A stretch of 64,000 bases of DNA from Halalkalicoccus sp. CG83 (lineage in GTDB: Archaea; Halobacteriota; Halobacteria; Halobacteriales; Halalkalicoccaceae), in contig NZ_JAZDDH010000001.1 of NCBI RefSeq assembly GCF_037081715.1, positions 868,001 to 932,000 on the forward strand, given 5' to 3'. Of the stretch, positions 28,607 through 37,429 are shown piece after piece. The position numbers and the translations under genes were made by a program. Numbering within the stretch: position 1 is the stretch's first letter; each line of letters starts with the position of its first letter. A model generated the notes under the pieces. That model was not told the origin of the DNA. It saw only the letters and a list, made by a program, of their open reading frames with translations, and searched no databases.

Positions 28607-28954
28607 ATGAGCGATTCAGACGACGGTGGCGTCGTCCGTGCGAGCGAGATCGGCGAATCGAACGCGCCGCCGGTCGAGGAGAAACCGTACAAGATCATCT
28701 TCGAGGCGAACAAGTGCTTCGGCGCGGGCAAGTGTGCCGAGGCCTCACGGAACTGGGAGCTCGACTTCGAGACGGGGATCGCCAAACCCCGCTCGTACTT
28801 CATCGGCGAGGACGAACTCGAGGAGAACGTTCGCGCGGCCGAGCTCTGTCCGGCGAAGAAGGACCGCGGCGTCATCCACGTGGTCGACCGACGAACCGAC
28901 GAGGAGATCGCGCCCGATCCGCACGGTGACGGCACGCTGAGCGTCGACTGGTAG
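28607..28954 (+). CDS. Three-cysteine ferredoxin-like protein
   Basis: 115 residues. Cysteines lie at 37, 43 and 81 (NKCFGAGKCAEA and AELCPAKK), the C-X5-C...C-P pattern of single [3Fe-4S] ferredoxins rather than a full four-Cys set. It would be a small electron carrier in the cytoplasm, partner unknown. The flanks are acidic, normal in halophiles. It is 40 nt downstream of the cyclophilin gene and may share its transcript. Confidence 0.78.
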   Translation: MSDSDDGGVVRASEIGESNAPPVEEKPYKIIFEANKCFGAGKCAEASRNWELDFETGIAKPRSYFIGEDELEENVRAAELCPAKKDRGVIHVVDRRTDEEIAPDPHGDGTLSVDW

Positions 28955-29009
28955 CTCTCGGAGGCGGTCGTCGATCCCCGGACACGGGTCGGATCACGAC
29001 GGCGGCGGT

Positions 29010-30314
29010 CTACTGCGCTGCGACCGCGTCCACCACCCGTCCGAGGAACAGCACCGACCCGGTGGGCCGGTCCCGGATCGCGAAGAGGAACGGTCGGTCG
29101 ACGATCATCTCGAAGGGATCGGCCGGCGCGGACTCCTCGCGAATGACGACGCCCGTCGCCGCGGCCGCCTCCGTCCCCTCCTCGTCGACGGCAATGAACG
29201 TATCGTGGTAGACGTCGTCGACGTAGAGGTTGCCATCGAGCTCCTCGAGCGGTGCGATCCCGTCGAAGTTCGCCTCGCGTTCGTCGAACGCGACCTCCAT
29301 CCCGAGCGCCGAGAGCGCCTCCTCGAGCGCGAACCCTGACTCGAACCCGAAGCGCGGAAGGGCGATCGTCCCTTCGCGCGGTTCCAAGGCGTCGTCGAGC
29401 GTCGAGAAGCGACCGACGTCGAGGCCGGCCTCGATGCGCTCGAACTCGCCCTCCGCGGGGAGGACGACGACCATCCCCACCTCCTCGCCGACGTAGGGAA
29501 GATCGATGACTTGGTGGCCGCCGACCTCGGTGTACGGAAAGCTGCCGTCCCGGCGCATGATCGGTACGTCCTCCGTCGCTCCGTCGAGCGCGGTGAACGG
29601 GGCGTCCTCGGTGCGTTCCTCCTCGAAGGGCTCCGCCCAGGTCGCGCGGAAGAACAGTGCGTTCGTGAGCACCAGTCGGGTGAGTTCGTCGATCGATCCT
29701 TCGGGGAGGAGGTCGTCGATGCGTTCCTCCGTTCGGCCGGCGACCCAGTCGTTGATCTCCTCGCGCGCACCCTCGGGGTCGCCCTCGAAGTCCACCGTCC
29801 GGAAGCCGGCACCGTAGTAGCGTTCGACCAGCTCGAGGTACTCCTCGCGGTAGGGGTAGGACTCGAGTCCCCACGCCGCGTTCGCGGTCGCGAGCTCGAA
29901 GGGGTCGCTCTCCTCGTCGTCGGTCTCGACCTCGCTTCGGGCATCGAGCTCGTGGTACAGCGCCGCGAAGGCAGGATGGATCTCCTCCTCGAGCGAGAAA
30001 CGCATCGCCTCGGCGATCTGCGTTTCGGTCTCCTCACGGGCGCCGGCGTAGGTCATCGCGAGCGCGACCGAGACGCTGTACGGCGAGGCGAGCAGGTTCC
30101 CCGTCTCGCTCCCGCGCAGGTAGTCGTAGAGGTCGAACGCGAAGCGGGTGTTCCCCTCGACGAGGCTCTCGAGGGTCTCCTCGCTCACGTCGAGGTCGGT
30201 CGTCGGCTCCGCGTCGGGATCGGTTCCCGGACCGCCGCTTCCGCCGGAGCCCGAGCCGAGACAGCCCGCAAGGGCGAGCGCCGCCCCCGAGAGGAGCAGG
30301 GTGCGTCTATCCAT
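29010..30314 (-). CDS. Serpin (serine protease inhibitor), membrane-anchored lipoprotein
   Basis: 434 residues, complete serpin fold. The N-terminus MDRRTLLLSGAALALAGC is a signal with a lipobox (Cys18), so the inhibitor should sit outside the cell, anchored to the membrane. The C-terminal hinge EEGTEAAAATGVV fits the consensus of inhibitory serpins (small residues at P12-P9), and the ending FLFAIRDRPTGSVLFLGRV is the conserved serpin tail. By counting from the hinge the P1 residue falls near a Glu in REESAP, but the reactive bond cannot be fixed. It may guard surface proteins against the cell's own or foreign proteases. Confidence 0.93.
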   Translation of the reverse strand: MDRRTLLLSGAALALAGCLGSGSGGSGGPGTDPDAEPTTDLDVSEETLESLVEGNTRFAFDLYDYLRGSETGNLLASPYSVSVALAMTYAGAREETETQIAEAMRFSLEEEIHPAFAALYHELDARSEVETDDEESDPFELATANAAWGLESYPYREEYLELVERYYGAGFRTVDFEGDPEGAREEINDWVAGRTEERIDDLLPEGSIDELTRLVLTNALFFRATWAEPFEEERTEDAPFTALDGATEDVPIMRRDGSFPYTEVGGHQVIDLPYVGEEVGMVVVLPAEGEFERIEAGLDVGRFSTLDDALEPREGTIALPRFGFESGFALEEALSALGMEVAFDEREANFDGIAPLEELDGNLYVDDVYHDTFIAVDEEGTEAAAATGVVIREESAPADPFEMIVDRPFLFAIRDRPTGSVLFLGRVVDAVAAQ

Positions 30315-30413
30315 GTACGAATAGTACGACAGTAAACATAATATATCTGTTGTGTGTTGAGGCGATCGCCCGACCGAAACCCACTTTTCGGTCACCGGAA
30401 TAGGGGAGGACGC

Positions 30414-30498
30414 GCGAGGGTGGCTGAGCCTGGCCAAAAGTGGCGGGCTTAAGACCCGCTCCCGTAGGGGTTCGAGGGTTCAAATCCCTTCCCTCGCA
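30414..30498 (+). tRNA. tRNA-Leu (anticodon TAA)
   Basis: A complete 85-nt tRNA with long variable arm. Acceptor GCGAGGG pairs with CCCTCGC; anticodon stem GCGGG/CCCGC encloses the loop CTTAAGA, giving anticodon TAA; the T-arm has loop TTCAAAT with a GAGGG/CCCTT stem; the discriminator is A at 30498. No intron is present. The CCA end is not encoded. Confidence 0.95.
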
Positions 30499-31551
30499 TT
30501 CTTGCCGCATGAACACGTTCGTGAGCGCGGCGAATCGCACGGAAGGAGTTGAATCAGGGAGTGAAGCGCCAGCGAAACGACCGTGATTAAATCCCTTCTT
30601 TCCGGCTTCATGAGAACGCTCCGCGTTCTGAGTAGCCGGCAAGATCGCGAAGCAGTTTTGCGACCGAACGGGAGAAATTCGAACCGATCGAGTCGCAACG
30701 CAACCGAGGAACGGTCCGGTGTGGTTCGCTCCTCTCGTCCGGAGCTCGACATCGGCCTCGTTTCGTCCGTACCAACCGCCGTCTCGAACCGGGTCCGCTG
30801 ATGGCCTCCGGCCTTTCGAGGCGATCACCTCCGAGAAAACGGAGACATCACCGCCGCCCACGCGGTTCTATAGAGCGGTTATCGATTTATGAGGCCGTCC
30901 TATGCTGTATCCCGATATCCTTCTACAGGCCCGCCGGCAGGAGGTTCGAGTCTCGGTCGATGGATGGTCGTCCGACGTCGAGACGGCTGTCGATCCGTCG
31001 CTCGTTGCTTTCGGCGGCCGGGTGACCCGTGACGATCGAAGGCACCGTAACCGACGGCAGGAACCGGACGAGCCGCGAACCGGATCGAAGACCGCGTTCC
31101 CGACCATCTACCAACCGAGCGGAGGAGAGATACGTCATCCGACGTTTCGAGACCGCCGGACGAGTTCCTCTCGATCGATATCGGCCGACGAACGGAGTCC
31201 CTCTCACCGGATCGGTCCGCTACCGACCGTCGTCGCGACTCGGTAGATCGGATCGATGTGACCCACTCTCCACGGGCGAGTTCGAGCGAACGGCGGCTTC
31301 GCGAGCCCCGCCGACCCTCCTGAGCCGTGTGTCGGTGGCCGACGCGCCGTCGATAAATCTCATACGACGATACTGAACTCCGCTCGACCGACGCGACCCG
31401 GATCAGCCGTGGTCGTCTCCTCGGTCGTCGAGATACGCGTGGAACCGCTATCGGTAGTGGGACGTCGTGCTTGAGGCGCAACGGCGTGTTCGTCGCCGTT
31501 GATCCCGACGTACCATTGAATCTATATACGTCCCGAGCAGTGATGCGGGCC
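30499..31551. other. 1 kb downstream of tRNA-Leu without a clear gene
   Basis: Open frames cross this stretch on both strands but have irregular codon use and no recognisable family. Near 30591-30600 the string AAATCCCTTC repeats a 10-nt part of the tRNA 3' end (30482-30491), and around 31384-31440 a minus-strand frame ends RFHAYLDDRGDDHG, which looks like the tail of a lost gene. The region could be an old integration site at the tRNA or ordinary decayed sequence. No integrase is seen. Confidence 0.45.
31521..31528 (+). promoter_or_regulatory. TATA box before the YdjM-type gene at 31552
   Basis: TCTATATA is centred about 27 nt before ATG 31552 and only 18 nt before ATG 31543, which favours the second ATG as the start of a leaderless message. 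Confidence 0.55.
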
Positions 31552-32115
31552 ATGGTCGAACTGCTGGGTCACGTCGGGATGGCGCTGTTGTTCGCGACGC
31601 CCGCCTGGTTCCTCTGGGGTCGGCGTCCCTCCGTGACGTTCGCCGCCTTCACGCTCGTCACCGCGATGCTCCCCGACGTCGATCTGTGGCTCGAGGGGCT
31701 CTTCGCCTCTTCGTTGCTCCAGCACCACGGGCTGACCCACACGGTCCCGTTCGTGCTGATCGTCGGCGTCCTCTTCGGAGTCGTCGCGGCGTACGCCTGT
31801 ACGCCCCTCCTGAACGCCCACCGGCTGATACACAGCGACTCGATCACCCGCGGGACCACGTTCGTCTTCACGACCGGCGCCTTCTGGGCCGGCGGGCTCA
31901 GCCACGTCTTCGCGGATCTCCTCTCGGCGGCGCCCGACGCGGCGCTCGCTCCGCTCTGGCCGCTGTCGAGCGAAACGCTCGTCATCGACGTGATCGCGTA
32001 CGACTCGACCGCGTGGAACGTCGTCTTCCTGTCCATCGCGCTCGTCCTCCACCTCGTGCTCTACCGTTCCGAGCGCTACCCCTACCGAACCCGCTACGGA
32101 CTGGACGACGACTGA
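31552..32115 (+). CDS. YdjM/DUF457-type membrane protein
   Basis: 187 residues with five predicted membrane segments: MVELLGHVGMALLFATPAWF, then TLVTAMLPDVDLWLEG and LQHHGLTHTVPFVLIV, then GGLSHVFADLLSAAP. The His/Asp motifs in the loops are those of the YdjM-like family. Third such protein in this window. Start chosen from the TATA position; GTG/ATG codons further upstream in the frame are unlikely. Role unknown. Confidence 0.8.
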   Translation: MVELLGHVGMALLFATPAWFLWGRRPSVTFAAFTLVTAMLPDVDLWLEGLFASSLLQHHGLTHTVPFVLIVGVLFGVVAAYACTPLLNAHRLIHSDSITRGTTFVFTTGAFWAGGLSHVFADLLSAAPDAALAPLWPLSSETLVIDVIAYDSTAWNVVFLSIALVLHLVLYRSERYPYRTRYGLDDD

Positions 32116-32207
32116 GTTAGCGTCGCCATCCGCACTCGTCCTCCGTACAGGAACGCGTTTCCAACGCAGGGGCCGCTTTTACGTAATACGGTGACCTCGT
32201 ACCGATC

Positions 32208-32519
32208 ATGACCGTGATCGCGTATCTGAGCGTCGCACCCGTCAAGGAAGGCAGCATGGCCGACGAGGTCGCGAAGGGCGTCGAGGCACTTGAGGAGTTC
32301 GACGTCTCCTATGAGACCAACGCGATGGGGACGGTGATCGAGGCCGAGGAGATCGGCGAGCTGTTCGCCGCGGCCCAGGCCGCCCACGAGGCGGTCGAGG
32401 GCGACCGCGTCAGTACCCACCTGAAGATCGACGACAAGCGCGCGAGCGACCAGACCGCCGACGAGAAGGTCGAGGCCGTCGAGGAGGAGCTCGGCCGCGA
32501 GGCGCGCTCCGACACGTAG
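32208..32519 (+). CDS. MTH1187-type thiamine-binding protein
   Basis: 103 residues, ferredoxin-like fold of the MTH1187/YkoF family: MTVIAYLSVAPVKEGSMADE, DVSYETNAMGTVIEAEEI, then a helix ELFAAAQAAHEAV. Homologues bind thiamine or its parts. An AT-rich TTTTACGTAAT at about 32176-32187 lies some 25-30 nt before ATG 32208, consistent with a leaderless message. Confidence 0.8.
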   Translation: MTVIAYLSVAPVKEGSMADEVAKGVEALEEFDVSYETNAMGTVIEAEEIGELFAAAQAAHEAVEGDRVSTHLKIDDKRASDQTADEKVEAVEEELGREARSDT

Positions 32520-32584
32520 CGTACGGGGCTCACAGCGGTCGACCGGATCGTCACGTCCATTAGGTCGCCGTCGAAACCCGACGT

Positions 32585-33517
32585 ATGGACAGTCTCAACC
32601 GTATGGCGATCGAGCTGGCCGACGAGGCCATCGACTTCGCCGACGAGCTCAACGTCGTCGTCGGGGAGCTCGACACCGGGACGACGGTGCTCGACTTCGG
32701 CGTTCACGCCGACGGCGGCATCGAGGCGGGCCTGTTGCTCGCGGAGCTCCAGACCTCGGGGCTGGCGACCGTTCAGACCCGAATGGACGAGGTTGGGGGC
32801 GCTCCGATACCCTACGTCGAGTGTTCGACCGACCAACCCGCGCTGGCGATCCTCTGTTCGCAGAAGGCGGGTTGGGAGCTCTCCGTCGAGGACTTCGAGG
32901 GGCTCGGCAGCGGACCCGCCCGCGCGCTGGTCGCCGAGGAGGAGGAGTTCGCCCGCGTCGGCTACGAGGACGTCTTCGAGTTCGCCGTGCTCTCGATCGA
33001 GAGCGAGGACCTCCCCACCGAAGCGGCCGCCGAACGGGTCGCCGACCTCGCGGGCGTCGATCCCGCCTCGGTGTTTCTGCCCGCGTTCTCGACGGCCAGC
33101 CTCTCGGGCAGCGTTACGATGGCCGCCCGCGCCGCCGAACTCGCGGTCTTCCGGCTTTCCGAGCTGGGTTACGACCCGCTCGACATCGTCAGTACGAGCG
33201 CGAGCGCCCCGCTCGCGCCCGTCGCCGACGACGAGAAGACGGCGATCGGCCGGACCAACGACGCGCTGGCCTACGGCGGACGGGCCCACGTCGTCGTCCG
33301 CGAGGAGTTCGAGCGCTTCGACGAGGTCGTCTCGACCGCCAGCGACGAGTACGGCACGCCGTTCGAGGAGATCTTCGCCGACGCCGACTGGGAGCTCTAC
33401 GACGTCCCCGAGTCCGTCTTCGCGCCCGCACAGGTGACCATCGACGTGCTCGGCGGGGGGACCCACCACTACGGGCAGACGAACGAGAAGCTTCTGACGG
33501 CGAGCTTCGGACTATGA
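32585..33517 (+). CDS. mch: Methenyltetrahydromethanopterin cyclohydrolase
   Basis: 310 residues, full-length Mch. It shows LNVVVGELDTGTTVLDFGV, GGAPIPYVECSTDQPALAIL, GSGPARAL and the C-terminal VLGGGTHHYGQTNE. The enzyme opens methenyl-tetrahydromethanopterin (or a pterin analogue) to the formyl form in one-carbon metabolism. Halophiles lack methanogenesis but several keep Mch, apparently for C1 transfer or folate-like metabolism. It overlaps the next gene by ATGA (33514-33517), so both are co-translated. Confidence 0.93.
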   Translation: MDSLNRMAIELADEAIDFADELNVVVGELDTGTTVLDFGVHADGGIEAGLLLAELQTSGLATVQTRMDEVGGAPIPYVECSTDQPALAILCSQKAGWELSVEDFEGLGSGPARALVAEEEEFARVGYEDVFEFAVLSIESEDLPTEAAAERVADLAGVDPASVFLPAFSTASLSGSVTMAARAAELAVFRLSELGYDPLDIVSTSASAPLAPVADDEKTAIGRTNDALAYGGRAHVVVREEFERFDEVVSTASDEYGTPFEEIFADADWELYDVPESVFAPAQVTIDVLGGGTHHYGQTNEKLLTASFGL

Positions 33518-33993
33518 GGATCAAGCCGGTGCCCGCTCCGCCGGACGGGGTGGACCGGCTCCTCGAGATCCGTGACGGGCTTCCCCTCGTCCCCGAACCC
33601 GAGGAGAGCTGCTGTGAGCGGCTGGTTCATCGCGCCTGCGTGGTCAACGCGGAGACCGCCCGTGACTGGCTGAGCTTCCTCAGAGGATTGGGTCTCGCCG
33701 CTGAGGGCGACGCAGGCTACCATCGGACGCGCGACGACCCGAACGGGCTCGGAGAGGCGTTGCTCGAAGGGGTCTACGGCGCCCGGGAGGTCCGGACGAT
33801 CCTCGACGATGCGGGAGAGCCGCTCGCGGTCGACGAGGTGTTCGAGCGCTTCGAGGCGGTCCCGCGCTGGGAGCGCCACCGCAATCCCGACTGGGAGGCG
33901 ATCTGGCGCGAACGGGTCGAACGGCTTCTCGGCTGGCTCGCGCTGTTCGGACTCGCGGACCGGCGCGATGGGACGTACGCCCTCGAGGAGTGA
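33514..33993 (+). CDS. Conserved protein coupled to mch
   Basis: 159 residues, soluble, helix-rich with several Trp in WERHRNPDWEAIWRERVERL. Its ATG overlaps the mch stop (ATGA), so it is translated with mch, and it may act in the same pathway. Two Cys are adjacent (ESCCERL) but no metal motif is evident. Family not recognised. Confidence 0.68.
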   Translation: MRIKPVPAPPDGVDRLLEIRDGLPLVPEPEESCCERLVHRACVVNAETARDWLSFLRGLGLAAEGDAGYHRTRDDPNGLGEALLEGVYGAREVRTILDDAGEPLAVDEVFERFEAVPRWERHRNPDWEAIWRERVERLLGWLALFGLADRRDGTYALEE

Positions 33994-34083
33994 CGTGTGC
34001 GTGAACGAGTACCGAGCCGGACCGAAGCCGACGGAATCGAACGGTCCCGAACCGGCCTCCGTCACGGTCCGAGCGTCGGTGGG

Positions 34084-34745
34084 CTACCCCATCTCGGCGG
34101 GGTTCATCATCCCCTCCTTCACGCCGCGTTCGATGAGGAGGACGTTGACCGGATAGGCGGCGAGCAGCCCCATCGAGAGCGAGAAGACAAGCGCAGACCA
34201 GAAGAGGACGTCCCCCATCGTCGCCTCTCCGGCCAGCCAGAGGTCGGTCGAGATCGCGACGATCTCCATGACCGCGATGCTGGCCGTCTCCGAGTAGAAC
34301 GCGTCGATCGTCGCCTCCCGAAACGGACGCCCTCCTGCATGAGCGGTCCGATCGTCATCGCGTAGCCGAAGACGTAGGCGAGCGTGAACGTGATGAGTGC
34401 GGCATAGAGGTTTCCCAGCGCGAGTAATCCTACGGCGATAACGACGCCGGAGATCTCGCCGGCCCCACATCCGGAGTAGCAGTGACTGACCGACCGGAAC
34501 CCACGCCGCCAGAGCGAATCGTGAGCGATCTGGGCGCGTCCCGAATACCAGTAGCCCGCGAGCCCGATCGGCCCCGAGTAGAGGACGGTGAACCCCCAGA
34601 CGTACTTCATCAGGCTTCCGAGTGCCTGGTTGTTCCTTCGGAGGTCCCGGACGAGGGCGCCGAGTGAGACGAGAACGAGGACGATCCACCCCCCGAGGAG
34701 GACCGGGTTCGTCAGAACGCGCTGTAACGCGGCTTGAACGCTCAT
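34084..34745 (-). pseudogene. DUF4396 membrane protein with a frameshift
   Basis: The start MSVQAALQRVLTNPVLLGGW through YVFGYAMTIGPLMQEGVRF is in one frame (from 34745 to about 34335), and the rest, FREATIDAFYSETASIAVME to the end NPAEMG, is in another. Inserting one base near 34330 restores the expected continuous protein of about 220 residues. The hydrophobic pattern and the motif TVLYSGPIGLAGYW fit the DUF4396 family of copper-linked or unknown membrane proteins. So this is either a real frameshift or a sequencing error. Confidence 0.82.
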
Positions 34746-34942
34746 GGATCCTGGTACGGGTCGCCCGTTTACCTCGTTTGGGGCTTTGACTTCCGGGATC
34801 AGAGCCGTCGGGATCGAACGTTCACCGGTTATCACCGCGGTCGAACGTCGTCATCCGAAGTCGTTCCCATGCGTGGCTTCGAAGATCGAACGTCGGGAGC
34901 TCCTACCGGCTTCGAACCCGAATTCGAATCACGGACGGCCCG

Positions 34943-36610
34943 TCACGTCTCGGGGACCGGGTTCACGTCGGTGACGGTGCCGACGCCCTTGCTCTGGCCC
35001 TCCCTGAAGACGAAGCGCTGGCCCTCCTCGACGAGGTAGGGCCGGAACTTGAAGCGTACGCGGGTTCGACCGGTGTCGCCCGGCAGCAGTCGTCCGCCCT
35101 CGGGGGTGAAGACGGCCGCCTCGCTCACGGTCTCGAGGTGGACGACGGGCTCGTAGCCCGCGGAGATCCGGGTGGGGTGGTTGAGTACCATCACCTCGGC
35201 CTCGAACTCCCTGACGGGTTCGGGTGCGGAATCGCGGGGCAACAGCGCCATCCCCCGCTCGATGTCGGCCTCGCGTACCCCTTTCAGCGCGATGCCGACG
35301 ATCCGGCCCGAACTCGCCCGGTCGACCCGGTGGTAGTGCATCTCGATCGAGCGGACCTCGACCTCGGCGAAGCTGCCGTCCGTGAGCGGGCCCAACAGCA
35401 GTTCGTCGCCCGTCTCGACGCTGCCCGACTTCACGGTACCCGACGCGACCGCTCCGACCCCGGTGACGGAGTAGGTCCGGTCGATGTACATCCGGAAATC
35501 GCCCTCGTCGGGCGCCTGCTTCGGCAGCCTCTCGAACAGCGAGTCGAGCACCTCGAGTCCCTCGCCGGTGACCGCGCTGGTCCCGACGATCGGAACGACC
35601 GTCTCGTCGATCTCCTCGATCGCCGTCCGGACGCCGTGGCGCGCGACCGGGAGCGGCGTCCGACCCACCTCCCGGAGCAGGCGTTCGACCTCTCGAGAGA
35701 CCTCCGCCGCGCGCTCCTCGTCGACGAGGTCGACCTTCGTGATCGCGACGACGGTGGGGAGGTCGGTTGCGAGCAGCACCCCGAGGTGTTCGCGGGTCGT
35801 CCGCGTGGGACCGTCGTCGGCCGCCACCGTCAGCAGCCCGTAGTCCAGCTTCTGGCCGACCAGTCCTCGAATGGTGGTCCGCAGCCACGGCTCGTGGCCG
35901 ACGGTGTCGACGAACGACACCAGCCGGTCGGCCTCACGGACGACGCCGGCGCGGTCGTCCTTCCGGTGGGGGTTGTCCATTCTCACCGGCTCGCCCTCCC
36001 TGAAGCCGTAGACGCCGTAGGAGAGGTCCGCCGACAGCCCGCGTTCGACCTCGTGGGGCTGGACGTCGAGATAACCGCGTGTCCCCCCGTCGCCGTCGTC
36101 GGCCCGGCCGGTGACGAGGCTGCCGATCAGCGTGCTCTTGCCGTGGTCGACGTGGCCCGCCGTCCCGACGACGATGTGGTCGTCGTCCGTCTCGAGCATC
36201 GCGCCAGTTCTGAGGGTGGCGACGCCGACCAGGCCCTTCGCGGAGCCCTCCTCCCCGTGATCGTCGACCGCACGGTTGCCGTGGCCGTCGCCCTCGCCGT
36301 CGACCCCCCAGGTCTGGACGTCGTGGATGTGGGCGTCGGCCTCCTCGGCCAGGATCGAGAGGACGTCCATCGACTCCGAGAAGGCGTCGGGGCTGATGCC
36401 CGCGATGCCGCCGCCGTCGGTGACGCCAACGACGTAGGTCGCCTCGCCGTCGCCCGAGAGCACGCGGTGGCGGAGCTGTGCCGCGAGGCTCTCGAATCGC
36501 CCGCCCTCCAGGTGCTGGGTCCGGGTGAGCCGCTCCTTGAACTCGACGCTGCCGCCCTCCCTCTCGCCGTGATCGATCGCTTCCTGCAACACGGCCCGGT
36601 CGGGGCTCAT
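34943..36610 (-). CDS. GTPBP1-type GTPase (translational GTPase family)
   Basis: 555 residues. Residues 1-140 are an extra N-terminal domain (REGGSVEFKERLTRTQHL) not found in EF-Tu; the GTP-binding core follows with GTAGHVDHGKST, DTVGHE and TKVD, then EF-Tu-like barrels (SYSVTGVGAVASGTV, GALLPR-type segments). GTPBP1 and GTPBP2-like proteins of archaea are linked to ribosome rescue and mRNA turnover in eukaryotic relatives, but this archaeal branch is not characterised. Start ATG 36610 chosen over an upstream codon. Confidence 0.88.
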   Translation of the reverse strand: MSPDRAVLQEAIDHGEREGGSVEFKERLTRTQHLEGGRFESLAAQLRHRVLSGDGEATYVVGVTDGGGIAGISPDAFSESMDVLSILAEEADAHIHDVQTWGVDGEGDGHGNRAVDDHGEEGSAKGLVGVATLRTGAMLETDDDHIVVGTAGHVDHGKSTLIGSLVTGRADDGDGGTRGYLDVQPHEVERGLSADLSYGVYGFREGEPVRMDNPHRKDDRAGVVREADRLVSFVDTVGHEPWLRTTIRGLVGQKLDYGLLTVAADDGPTRTTREHLGVLLATDLPTVVAITKVDLVDEERAAEVSREVERLLREVGRTPLPVARHGVRTAIEEIDETVVPIVGTSAVTGEGLEVLDSLFERLPKQAPDEGDFRMYIDRTYSVTGVGAVASGTVKSGSVETGDELLLGPLTDGSFAEVEVRSIEMHYHRVDRASSGRIVGIALKGVREADIERGMALLPRDSAPEPVREFEAEVMVLNHPTRISAGYEPVVHLETVSEAAVFTPEGGRLLPGDTGRTRVRFKFRPYLVEEGQRFVFREGQSKGVGTVTDVNPVPET

Positions 36611-36692
36611 GGACGGGGGTTGGGGAACGAGTAGCAAAAACGTTCTCGTAGCGTGATAACACTACACACGGAGCCGCTCGCGGTCGTTCGCG

Positions 36693-37166
36693 TTACTCGG
36701 TCAGCCGGTCGTAGGCGCTCTTGACCCGTCTGAACTCCGTCTCGTCGCCGCCGCGGTCGGGGTGGACGGTCTTGACTCGCTCGCGATAGGCCCGCTTCAC
36801 CCGTCCCTCGTCGGCGCCGGGGTCGAGCCCGAGGATCCGGTAGGCCTCTCGACGGCTCGGTCCCGATCGCTCCGGCGGCCGGCGCGGGTCGGTGCGGGTA
36901 CGCCGGCGGGCCCCGCCGAGGCGACCGCCGCCCGCCCGCGTCCCGTGCGCTCCGACCGTGTCTCCCCGTCCCCTCCGTACGCGTTCGCGCATCCGTCGTT
37001 CGAGGCGGCCGGTCCCCTGATACCACATCAGGTAGCCGGTCAGGGCGAACGGCGCCGCGATCGCGAGCGGTACCGGGGTCCGATAGACCGACGCGACGAT
37101 CAGCATGAGGACGGCGCTCCCCGCGAACACCGACGCGAGCCCCACGAGCAGCCGCGATCCTGTCAC
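36693..37166 (-). CDS. Membrane-anchored J-domain protein
   Basis: 157 residues: two hydrophobic N-terminal segments (about 5-26 and 30-45), an Arg/Gly-rich linker, and a C-terminal J domain (YRILGLDPGADEGRVKRAYR, then VHPDRGGDETEFRRVKSAY) with the intact HPD motif. It should recruit DnaK-type chaperones to the membrane. It is the reverse of the usual order, with the J domain last. Confidence 0.87.
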   Translation of the reverse strand: MTGSRLLVGLASVFAGSAVLMLIVASVYRTPVPLAIAAPFALTGYLMWYQGTGRLERRMRERVRRGRGDTVGAHGTRAGGGRLGGARRRTRTDPRRPPERSGPSRREAYRILGLDPGADEGRVKRAYRERVKTVHPDRGGDETEFRRVKSAYDRLTE

Positions 37167-37248
37167 GTGCGGGCTACGGAGCCGACCACCGTAAACGTCC
37201 CGCCGATCCGGCCGTCGGAGTCAAGCGGCTCGAACCGGTATCGGAAGT

Positions 37249-37392
37249 ATGAGCGTCACCGGACTCTGTCAGCACTGCGAGAGCGCGCGGGCGAGCCACC
37301 GATGTGAGGGCTGTGGCGCGCTCGTCTGCGACGCCCACTACGACCGTCAGAAGGGAAGCTGCGTGCGGTGTAGCGGCGTCGGCCTCCGCTAG
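37249..37392 (+). CDS. Tiny zinc-finger protein
   Basis: 47 residues with eight metal-type ligands: CQHC, HRCEGC, VCDAH, CVRC. The spacing C-X2-C ... C-X2-C ... C-X2-H ... C-X2-C is that of a B-box or HIT-like double zinc finger and is compact enough to be a complete protein. Codon use is normal and the frame is clean. Possible role in RNA or protein contacts, unproven. Confidence 0.68.
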   Translation: MSVTGLCQHCESARASHRCEGCGALVCDAHYDRQKGSCVRCSGVGLR

Positions 37393-37429
37393 GCCGCCCC
37401 CCTCGATTCGACAGTCGCGACCGCGAGGG

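Noticed and set aside
30307-30861. Minus-strand frame containing GRDLNPRTPTGAGLKPATFG
   Set aside because: This string is the well-known translation of the antisense strand of a tRNA; it lies over tRNA-Leu and is not a protein.
30900-31553. Minus-strand frame of 217 codons downstream of tRNA-Leu
   Set aside because: Arg/Ser-rich product, poor codon use and no domain.
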